From positions 1-49,863 of the forward strand of contig JAFUEP010000040.1 of assembly GCA_017470345.1 (NCBI GenBank): 49,863 nucleotides of DNA, written 5' to 3'. Positions 36,801 to 42,885 of the stretch are shown here, one piece after another (the stretch's first letter is position 1; the number at the start of each line of letters is the position of its first letter). The notes under the pieces are model-generated. The model was not told where the DNA came from, searched no databases, and worked only from the letters and a program-made list of their open reading frames with translations. Source of the stretch: Prevotella sp. (GTDB lineage: Bacteria; Bacteroidota; Bacteroidia; Bacteroidales; Bacteroidaceae). The translations under genes and the position numbers were made by a program.

Positions 36801-38392
36801 TCGTCGCGGAAGGGCACGATCTTATAATAATAGCCATTATACTTCATGTCGGCCAAGGACTCCGTGAACGTGGTCTTGGTCGTGGCCGAGGCCACCTTCA
36901 CCTCGCCCGGCATGCGATAGACGTCGTAGGTCAGGGCATCCTTGACGAAGCCGCCGTGCTGGCCGACGTTGCCGGCCCAGGTCAGCGTGGCCTCGCCGGT
37001 CTCCTCATTGTAGGTCAGCTGGATGTTGGTGGGCATGGGCGTGTCAGTGCCTACCCACCCTACGGCCACGTTGCGGCGACCCTCATGGCCACCGGCCGTG
37101 AGCACGACGACCACCTTCTGGCGCCAGTCGCCCTTGGGGTTGACGATCTTGGCCACGTAGTCGCCGGGCTGTGCATCGCCCTCGATGGGGTTGGCATCGT
37201 CGTCGTTGAACGTCAGCACGTAGTGGACGGTGCCCGTCAGGGGCTCGCCACTGACGGTCGTCTTGGGGATGGTGAATCCGGCCAGTCCGACGCCGGTACC
37301 CACCTCCGACGGGAAGCTGACCATCATCTGCTCGATGTCGGCCGGGGCCTCACCGTCGGGCTCATAGAGCACGTTCAGGCAGGTGTATTCCTCGACCTCG
37401 GGCAGGTAGGCGATGAGCTCGGTGCGGCCCGTCGTGACGTCGACCTCGCAGAGGCGTCCGAGCATCAGCTCCTCCTCCTCGTCGAACTCCGTGGCCTGCA
37501 TGTAGAGGCGGTCGGTCTTGCGGTCGAAGGTCATGCTCTCGAAGACGGCGGCGAAGGGGAAGTCGAGCGTGCCGATGTAGGTCAGTCGGCCGCTCTGCTT
37601 GTCGATGGAGCAGAAGCTGCCGTTATCGGTGACGCCATACATCTGGCCCTTCGAGTTGATGGCCAGCATGACGATGGTCGAGTCGCTGGTGGTGACAATC
37701 TCGCGCGACATGTTCTCATAGTCTATCCTGAGGAACGAGTTGCCGCTCGAGCCGTCCTGCTTCCATCCGTAGCAGATGCCGGTGGTGGGGTCCCAGTCGG
37801 CAGCCTTGACGATGAAGTTCTGGGCGTTCAGGGTCGTGCCGTGCATGCCCGTGGGCTCCCAGGTGTCGGCGTCCCATTCGCAGTAGGTCCACCTGCCGGC
37901 GCCGGTGTAGGGCAGGTCGATGCTGGCCACGCCGTGCAGCTTGTGGTTATAGTAGGCGCCGCGGCCGTTGAGGTCGAAGTCGACGTCGGCCATCGGCTCG
38001 CGCACGAAGCCGTTCGACTGGCTGAACTTATAGAAGCCATACTCCAGGAGCATGCGGCCCTCGACCTCGTTATACTGCAGCATGCCCGAGAACGTCAGCG
38101 GCTTCTCGCCCTCGGCCACGGGGCGCACGTAGCTGCGGTGGCCGGGACGGAGGCGGCGCATCTTCTCCTCGGCCATGGGCAGCTTGATGCCCTCGGCCTT
38201 GAGGCGCTCCACGAGGCGGTCGCCGAAGGACGTGCCTTCGGTCGGGGCGTTGCTCACTGGCTGGCTCAGGTTGACGATGGCGGTCGTCGGCTGGGCCTTC
38301 AGCTGCTGGCGTACGGTCTGTGCCTGGGCCGTCGTGGCGGCAAGCATCATGGCCGATGCCAGAAGGAATTGTGTCAATGTTGTTGTTTTCAT
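33821..38392 (-). CDS. Giant secreted mosaic protein with Fn3 and choice-of-anchor-J modules and a sorting tail
   Basis: This 1523-residue protein starts with a signal peptide (AATTAQAQ) and then a ~400-residue region with propeller-like features (GQMYGVTDNGSFCSIDKQSGRLTYIG). Later modules are Fn3-like (PTNIQLTYNEETGEATLTW; VPQQVALADNLDGTATLSW), three jelly-roll modules of the choice-of-anchor-J/cleaved-adhesin type (VPFTDDFEDADAG...W, LPFMEGFLSSGLKGIW, VTESFEGYETFSTSFGQW ... NNDWLVSPELSG) and a CARDB-like domain (VDVTVHNVGDREAKGYQV). The end (VYTLAGQLCFKG ... NVLVK) looks like a T9SS tail. No catalytic site is visible. Related architectures are surface adhesins and gingipain-type haemagglutinin regions. 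An adhesin or substrate-binding role is inference. It is transcribed alone from the promoter at 38453-38484. Confidence 0.88.
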   Translation of the reverse strand: MKTTTLTQFLLASAMMLAATTAQAQTVRQQLKAQPTTAIVNLSQPVSNAPTEGTSFGDRLVERLKAEGIKLPMAEEKMRRLRPGHRSYVRPVAEGEKPLTFSGMLQYNEVEGRMLLEYGFYKFSQSNGFVREPMADVDFDLNGRGAYYNHKLHGVASIDLPYTGAGRWTYCEWDADTWEPTGMHGTTLNAQNFIVKAADWDPTTGICYGWKQDGSSGNSFLRIDYENMSREIVTTSDSTIVMLAINSKGQMYGVTDNGSFCSIDKQSGRLTYIGTLDFPFAAVFESMTFDRKTDRLYMQATEFDEEEELMLGRLCEVDVTTGRTELIAYLPEVEEYTCLNVLYEPDGEAPADIEQMMVSFPSEVGTGVGLAGFTIPKTTVSGEPLTGTVHYVLTFNDDDANPIEGDAQPGDYVAKIVNPKGDWRQKVVVVLTAGGHEGRRNVAVGWVGTDTPMPTNIQLTYNEETGEATLTWAGNVGQHGGFVKDALTYDVYRMPGEVKVASATTKTTFTESLADMKYNGYYYKIVPFRDDVEGVSATSDVIKVGQPYDVPFTDDFEDADAGTGYTVIDQNGDGTSWDFIHFDSTSGRMRYSYAKYTAADDWVLTPPIHLMEGIAYEVKFLANSISPAFKERLAVACGIGEDPSAYEVLIPETVVSTTNHQSPIEMTGEIKVKQTGDYHFAFHCTSPALQNALMIDNLSVSAGQLLITPDSVKNLQLKAAQDGDLIVTIDFDAPSVANDGTQLESLSRIVITRGEQQDLVATLTDVVPGQHYTVVDEDAVNGQVVYGVTAYNEAGAGLTATASVYVGTDAPAVPQQVALADNLDGTATLSWQAPTHGQNGGYVDTEELTYNVYGVINNQLTKVKSDVTDMTYTVSGLPQTGAQGQTIYGVSAVNELGESNAALAAPLIHGAPYTLPFMEGFLSSGLKGIWATRSNDASTSWRMYSGMSSDGDNCLTAVESEKIGAVATLTSGKVTMAGAVTPKLVFAAYGDPGSKNVLKVAIQKNGEAQADTVMTLNFADQKEEAFVVCSIDLSAYKEAKYVTASFVAELNDPQLRLIAIDDVNFRNVNQYDLAVYADVQSRTTAGQKAHVDVTVHNVGDREAKGYQVSVFVNGQNVKTYEADGALASFDRARYAFDYQTVATDPAESRVWAVVSYDYDLDEDDNTTAEQPLRIVASQLEAVTGLVAESADGKSLLQWTPVTGKNSVTESFEGYETFSTSFGQWGNYDQDRTETAGINGLWWPGMNQPQAFLTFNFREAGVTEAQMKDHPEFEANTGSQFLACFKANNAPGNKNNDWLVSPELSGEEQTVTIFAQSLAGVWNETFEVLYSTEGNQVNDFKADNLVNEYEAPKSYFGRFRANLPAGAKYFAIHCNSQNGGVFMLDDISYEGKALTLRGYNIYCDGQLVGTAEAGAQTYEHNVGALSTGLHTYHVTALYDEGESALSNAAPVAVVNAIKDVSGRQVQIAARQGAIEVSGAKGMTVAVYTLAGQLCFKGKGDAVVPVAAGQYLVVVDGHATNVLVK

Positions 38393-38452
38393 ATCGTTAA
38401 AGTTTAATCCGTAAGTTTCAGCCGATGTTTAGTCGAAAGGACAATGTGCGTG

Positions 38453-38484
38453 CAAATATACGCATTATTTATGAAAACGGCAAA
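38453..38484 (-). promoter_or_regulatory. Promoter of the 1523-residue mosaic protein
   Basis: On the minus strand a -33 TTTG (38481-38484) and a -7 TATATTTG (38453-38460) are separated by 20 nt. The start codon is ~60 nt downstream. The 21-bp repeat array begins 16 nt upstream of the -33 box. Confidence 0.7.
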
Positions 38485-38500
38485 TAAATGAAAGGAAAAA

Positions 38501-38616
38501 AAACGTCGGACAAAACTAAAATCACAGTGTGACGAATTAAAATCCCAGTGTGATTTTAATAAATCTCAGTGTGACGAAATAAAATCACACTGAGATTTTA
38601 GTTTTGGACGACGTTT
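38501..38616. repeat. Four 21-bp tandem repeats nested in a 32-nt inverted repeat
   Basis: Outer arms 38501-38532 and 38585-38616 match as inverted repeats at 29 of 32 positions. Four units start at 38518, 38539, 38560 and 38581, exactly 21 bp apart, with core AAAATCnCAGTGTGA in units 1-3 and AAAATCACACTGAGA in unit 4. An inner hairpin TTAAAATC/GATTTTAA (38537-38559) is perfect. A run of eight A (38496-38503) puts T8 after the structure on the minus strand. It lies 35 nt after the metallopeptidase stop and just upstream of the next promoter. Confidence 0.9.
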
Positions 38617-38651
38617 CCCGTACGAACTTGTTCCCCTTGCAATGGCTTTGC

Positions 38652-40784
38652 TCAGCGGACCACGACCTTGCGGCCGTCGCTGATGTATATGCCGCCGCGC
38701 GCGGGCTGGTCGACGGGTCGGCCCTGCAGGTCGTAACAGTTCTTAGTTCTTAGTTCATAGTTCATAGTTTGGATGCCCTGGGTGGAGGGGTCGGCGTAGT
38801 CGATACTCCTGAGCATGGCCGAGGCGGCGGGCCCGACGGTGATGTTGAAGACGAACGTGGCCTGGGCATACTCCTTGGGGTTCTTGCGATAGCGGAGGGC
38901 CTGGCGGATGGTGTAGGTCTTGCCCTCAGTGCACTTGCCGGGATACTGGCCGAGCGAGAAGGTCAGCGACGAGGGCTGGAACTCGGAGAAGAGCATGCCC
39001 GAGCTGTACTGGCTGACGTTGCCTGCGGCCGTGAACCAGTGGCCGTAGCCGTTGGCGGTGCTGCCGCTCTGGACGAGCTCGCCCGTGGGTCGGACGGCGT
39101 AGAACATGATGCGGCCGTTGGCAGGGCCCTGGCTCGACCACTCCTGCATCTTGGTGTTGATGCTCGAGAGCTGCAGCTGGAAGGCGGTGCCGAGGGTGGC
39201 GGCAGCCTGTCCGCCGACGCTAACGGTGGTGCCGGTATAGGCGGTGGCGTCGCGGGGGAAGGTGACGTCGTAGGTGAAGGTGGCGTCGGCGATGGGTCGG
39301 CCGTCGAGGGTCGGGTTGGCATAGACGAGTGCGCGTGCGCCGATGTCGGTGCCCTCAAGGCTGAAGCGATAGGGCCACATGTCGTCGTGTTCGATGGTCT
39401 CGTCCCACTTATGCTGGAAGTAGGTCTTCAGGGCGGGCGCGACGACGAGCCAGAGGCGGCTGACGCCCTCGGGCACGCGGAAGGCATAGTCCTCGGTGAC
39501 GAGGCGCGTGCCCTGGCAGTAGACGCTGTCGGCCGCGAAATACTGGCGCGAGCCGTCGTCCATCAGTGCCACATAGCCCATACGGAAGCCTCGCGAGGCG
39601 CGCGGTCCGCCGTTGACGTAGTGGCGGTTGTCGGTGGTCGACGTGCCGGTGTCGCCGTTGAGGTATTCGCCCGGGTCGGCATCGAGTAGGGGGGCGCCGA
39701 CGGCCAGGCCGGTCAGGTGGGTGACGACCTCGGTGCCGGCAGCGGGCACCTGGAGGGGGATGATGTTGAAGCCCGTCGACTGCGGACAGCTGTAGTGGGC
39801 CACCTGATATTCGCCCTCGTCGGTCAGCACGCAGCGGTAGGTGAAGTCGCCGATGTAATTATTGCGGTAGGGGGCGCAGGCGTCGAAGTCCCACGTGGCG
39901 CAGCGGCAGGCATAGTCGAAGTAGAGACGGTAGAGGTCGCGGGGCGACAGCTGCTTGAGGGCCATGAGCGACTGGTTGAAGTCGACGGCGCCCGTCATGG
40001 GCTGGCGCCACACCTGGGCGACGGTCGTGATGTCGTCGTAGTGCTGGCAGAGGTAGTAGTGGAACCAGTAGGACTGATAGCGGTGCCACTCGTGGCTGAA
40101 GGCATAGTTGTGGCTGTTGCGGAAGACGCCGATGCTCTGGTTGAACATCTCGGCGGGGTACGACTGGTTGGCCTGCCACTGGGCCGTCTGCTCCCAGATG
40201 GTCTGTCCGTTGCCGACGGCGAGGTGGAAGCCGGTGCCGATGGTCGTCGACGACTGGTGGTTGTGGCCGCAGGCGGCAGCATAGCACATGTAGTGGAACG
40301 AATGGCCAACCTCGTGAGCCACCGAGTGGCCGACGGGATGGCAGGGCTGGGGGTTGACCCACAGGGCGTTGACCTCGAAGTCGTAGCCCGAGCCGTAGCA
40401 GCTCCACTCGTCGGTGTGGAGCAGCAGGACCATCATCTTATACTTGTTGAGATTGGTCGTCAGCGTGTCGACGAAGCCCAGCTTGCGATACTCCAGGTCG
40501 TAGAACGACTGGCACTTACGCATCAGGTCGTCCAGGTCGATGTAGTAGAAGTCGCTGCGGGGCAGCTCGTTGGGCTTCGTGGTGTAGCCGTTGTCCCAGA
40601 AGATGACGATGTCGTCGTTCTCCACCGAGCGGCTCTTCGACCAGGTGTGGGTGCCGTCGGGGTCGCTCTCGGCGTAGAGGCTGCTGTTCCAGCGCCACTC
40701 GTCGGGGATGTAGACTTTCTTTTGTGCAGCTGCCGTGGCTGCGAAGGCTGTCATCAGACAGACGATGTAGAATAATCGTTTCAT
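38652..40784 (-). CDS. Secreted HEVGH metallopeptidase-like protein (DUF6055-like) with DUF4859-like module
   Basis: This 710-residue secreted protein has a signal peptide (AATAAAQ), then a domain of the DUF6055 type with the zinc-peptidase motif SVAHEVGHSFHY (His157, Glu158, His161). Further conserved residues WEQTAQWQANQSYP and HEWHRYQSYWFHYYL follow. A beta-rich module at about 495-655 (GHWFTAAGNVSQYSSG ... SLGQYPGKC ... RQALRYRKN) looks like DUF4859 and resembles the end of the CotH protein next door. The tail NCYDLQGRPVD ... GGIYISDGRK is T9SS-like and is preceded by NYELRTKN, encoded by a 7-nt repeat. Peptidase activity follows from the HExxH motif but the substrate is unknown; a mucin or plant glycoprotein would fit the surroundings (inference). 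No clear promoter box is seen upstream. Confidence 0.85.
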   Translation of the reverse strand: MKRLFYIVCLMTAFAATAAAQKKVYIPDEWRWNSSLYAESDPDGTHTWSKSRSVENDDIVIFWDNGYTTKPNELPRSDFYYIDLDDLMRKCQSFYDLEYRKLGFVDTLTTNLNKYKMMVLLLHTDEWSCYGSGYDFEVNALWVNPQPCHPVGHSVAHEVGHSFHYMCYAAACGHNHQSSTTIGTGFHLAVGNGQTIWEQTAQWQANQSYPAEMFNQSIGVFRNSHNYAFSHEWHRYQSYWFHYYLCQHYDDITTVAQVWRQPMTGAVDFNQSLMALKQLSPRDLYRLYFDYACRCATWDFDACAPYRNNYIGDFTYRCVLTDEGEYQVAHYSCPQSTGFNIIPLQVPAAGTEVVTHLTGLAVGAPLLDADPGEYLNGDTGTSTTDNRHYVNGGPRASRGFRMGYVALMDDGSRQYFAADSVYCQGTRLVTEDYAFRVPEGVSRLWLVVAPALKTYFQHKWDETIEHDDMWPYRFSLEGTDIGARALVYANPTLDGRPIADATFTYDVTFPRDATAYTGTTVSVGGQAAATLGTAFQLQLSSINTKMQEWSSQGPANGRIMFYAVRPTGELVQSGSTANGYGHWFTAAGNVSQYSSGMLFSEFQPSSLTFSLGQYPGKCTEGKTYTIRQALRYRKNPKEYAQATFVFNITVGPAASAMLRSIDYADPSTQGIQTMNYELRTKNCYDLQGRPVDQPARGGIYISDGRKVVVR
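38738..38770. repeat. Heptanucleotide tandem repeat before the metallopeptidase tail
   Basis: Units AGTTCTT, AGTTCTT, AGTTCAT, AGTTCAT and AGTTT lie in a row. On the minus strand they encode NYELRTKN in frame, between the last folded module and the sorting tail. Confidence 0.85.
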
Positions 40785-40807
40785 ATTTCCTTGATGATTT
40801 TTTTATT

Positions 40808-40891
40808 AGAAACGAATTAGCACAAATTTTGAAAAATTCTTATTTGGGGTTTTCCGCAAGAATTTATCTTAATTAGTGCTCATTTGTTTCC
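40808..40891. repeat. Long imperfect inverted repeat between CotH and metallopeptidase genes
   Basis: Arms 40808-40840 and 40859-40891 (33 nt each) match at about 26 of 33 positions around an 18-nt loop. It begins 26 nt after the CotH stop on the minus strand. It may be a terminator, although no T-run follows, or a leader structure for the metallopeptidase gene. Confidence 0.6.
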
Positions 40892-40916
40892 ATCTTTTTA
40901 TTGTTTAAGTGTTTCT

Positions 40917-42821
40917 TTACCAATCCCAACTATAGTTGATCGTGAAGTGGACGTCGACGTTGACCTTGAGGAGGGTGCCGGCGTGGGGATAGCGGATCTG
41001 CATGGTGACGTCGTGGGCGTCGTCCCAGCACTGATACTGGTAGAGGCCGCAGTTCCAGTTCCACAGGTCCTGGAACACCTCGATGTAGACGTGGCCGTTG
41101 GCGTAGGGGCCGGGGTTGCCGTCGGCGTCGAACCATCCGCCGAAGACGCCGTTGGTGCCGTTGATGCCCTCCGAGCCGTCAGTGCAGAGGGGGACGATCT
41201 CGACGGCCGCCTCGCTCAGCTGGCCCTCCGTGAGGCCCATCAGCCGCAGCACCTCTGCCTTGTCGACGTGGACTTGGGCGGTCTGCGAGTAGCCGAGGTC
41301 CCAGTCCATGGCGACGTCGACGTCCACGGTGCCGCAGACCTTGTCGTCGCCTATGGGCGTGGCGTCGGGCATGGGGATGTTCTCAATCAGCGTGGTCATG
41401 AAGTCGCGGCGGCTGAGCAGCCACTGGTGCATCTTCCTGACCTCGGTGTTGAAGTTCTTGCCGACGATGGTCCAGCGACGGTCCTCGCGCTCTGTCGCCC
41501 CTCGGTTGAGGTTGGACACGTGCTTCAGACACTCATCCCATCCGGCGCTGACGATGGAGTCCTTGACAGCGGCCCACTGCGCCTTGTAGGCTTCGACGAA
41601 CGCGGGGCAGCCGAAGAGGTCGGTGAAGAACTGCGGCACGGCGTTGTACTGGCCGTTGCGCTTCAGGGGGTTCGAGCCCATGACGGTCTCGTGATAGTCG
41701 GTGAAGAAGGTGTGGCCGGTGTACATGTTGCCCCAGTCGAAGTCGTAGCCACCGTCGAAATCCCACAGCGGACCCATGACCCACTTGCCGTCGCCGTCCT
41801 TATGCATATAGACGGAACGGGGAGCCGAGAGCTCGACGTTGTAGACGAACTCCTGGATCTGCAGATACTTGATAAACGAGGGGATGTCGAGCAGCTGCTC
41901 CACCTGCCCGTAGTCGCGGTCCTTGATGGCTTGCTCCAACTGGGCAAGCTCGGTGCGGACGGAGTCGCAGGTGTGGTTGGTGAAGCGCTCGTCGTCAGGA
42001 TACTTCACACAGACGGGCATGCGATAGACCTTCGAGGTGAAGTTGTCGGCGGCATAGGGGCTCTCGGCCGGGCCGTCGTCGACGTCGAGGGAGATGAGGA
42101 TGCCGCGGTCGTCGCTGACGGCCACGCGGTTCTTGCCCTGCTGCACCTGCTCGGTGAGCTGATAGAGGCCGCGATAGTCGCCGTTGAGGAAAAGCTCGAC
42201 GTAGCGGGTGTGGTTGGTGTAGGGCAGTCCGAGCCAGCGGCCGACGGCGAAGACGTAGGTGTTCATCAGGTCGGTCACGTCGCGATAGTTGGCCAGCAGC
42301 ACCCAGCTCTTGGCCTTGGCCAGGCCGAGCATCTTGTGCTTCTCGAGGAGCTTCAGGCGATAGGGCTTCTTGTCGTACCAGAGGAAGGAGCTGTTGCCGC
42401 GGCCGCGGATCTGGGCGTCGGCCGAGAAACTGGTGAACGCGCCGCGGGCGCCGAGCGAGAGGTGGCACGGGGTGTAATAGTCGCGCGAGGTGACGTCGCT
42501 GCCGTCGTTGGTCGTGATGTAGAGCTGGAACACCTCGTAGGGGTCCTTCGTCTCCACGGCGGGCTCGTCCCCGATGGTCAGGCTGTCGATCTTGGCTCTC
42601 TCGAAGGGGACGGCCGCCCCGCTCGTGACGTTGAACAGAATCTCCGCCATGTCGTCGCTCAGCGTCATGTCGCGGATGCTGTCGACGACCACGGGGAAGT
42701 CCCACTGGGCGCCGCGGTCGGTCATGTGGACATGCATGCGCTGCTGTGCCCCGGCGCGGTTAATGAAAAACGGACTATGAATCATGAACAGCGCCAGCAA
42801 TAGTAGCCATCGGCTTCGCAT
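40917..42821 (-). CDS. Secreted CotH-kinase-like protein with C-terminal DUF4859-like module
   Basis: This ~634-residue protein resembles the CotH family, atypical kinases that phosphorylate secreted proteins such as spore coat CotB. The family core is present: IRGRGNSSF near 137, KKPYRLKLLEK, NYRDVTDLMNTYVF, YRGLYQLTEQVQ and the metal/catalytic-type DFDGGYDFDWGN near 355. A C-terminal beta-rich module (about 485-634; GGWFDADGNPGPYANGH, LYQYQCWDDAHDVTMQIRY) resembles DUF4859 and matches the neighbouring metallopeptidase. I start it at MRSRWLLLLALFMIHSPFFIN (42821), a good signal peptide. In-frame ATGs also exist at 42827, 42842, 42863 and 42884, inside a 7-nt repeat. The ATG at 42884 overlaps the GH127 stop, so coupled translation is possible. 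Kinase activity in vivo is unproven for this branch. Confidence 0.87.
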   Translation of the reverse strand: MRSRWLLLLALFMIHSPFFINRAGAQQRMHVHMTDRGAQWDFPVVVDSIRDMTLSDDMAEILFNVTSGAAVPFERAKIDSLTIGDEPAVETKDPYEVFQLYITTNDGSDVTSRDYYTPCHLSLGARGAFTSFSADAQIRGRGNSSFLWYDKKPYRLKLLEKHKMLGLAKAKSWVLLANYRDVTDLMNTYVFAVGRWLGLPYTNHTRYVELFLNGDYRGLYQLTEQVQQGKNRVAVSDDRGILISLDVDDGPAESPYAADNFTSKVYRMPVCVKYPDDERFTNHTCDSVRTELAQLEQAIKDRDYGQVEQLLDIPSFIKYLQIQEFVYNVELSAPRSVYMHKDGDGKWVMGPLWDFDGGYDFDWGNMYTGHTFFTDYHETVMGSNPLKRNGQYNAVPQFFTDLFGCPAFVEAYKAQWAAVKDSIVSAGWDECLKHVSNLNRGATEREDRRWTIVGKNFNTEVRKMHQWLLSRRDFMTTLIENIPMPDATPIGDDKVCGTVDVDVAMDWDLGYSQTAQVHVDKAEVLRLMGLTEGQLSEAAVEIVPLCTDGSEGINGTNGVFGGWFDADGNPGPYANGHVYIEVFQDLWNWNCGLYQYQCWDDAHDVTMQIRYPHAGTLLKVNVDVHFTINYSWDW

Positions 42822-42840
42822 CGTCATCACCCTCCCCCTC

Positions 42841-42885
42841 ATTGTACATTGTACATTGTTCATTATACATTGTACATTACTCATT
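42841..42885. repeat. Heptanucleotide repeat placing an ATG every 7 nt upstream of CotH
   Basis: Units ATTGTAC, ATTGTAC, ATTGTTC, ATTATAC, ATTGTAC, ATTACTC lie in a row. On the minus strand this gives seven ATG codons at 42842, 42849, 42856, 42863, 42870, 42877 and 42884, cycling through all three frames, across the GH127 stop/CotH start junction. Confidence 0.9.

Noticed and set aside
36956-38407. Long plus-strand frame opposite the mosaic protein gene
   Set aside because: Same low-complexity antisense composition and no promoter or domain. The opposite strand carries Fn3 and jelly-roll modules.
38518-38601. Possible CRISPR array (regular repeats)
   Set aside because: The repeats are 21 bp, adjoining with no unique spacers, and no cas genes are nearby. 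It is a tandem/inverted repeat element instead.
40884-42803. Long stop-free frame on the plus strand opposite the CotH gene
   Set aside because: Its translation is Val/Ala/Asp/Gly-rich without domains. It is an antisense shadow caused by high GC and codon bias; the minus-strand frame has clear CotH motifs.
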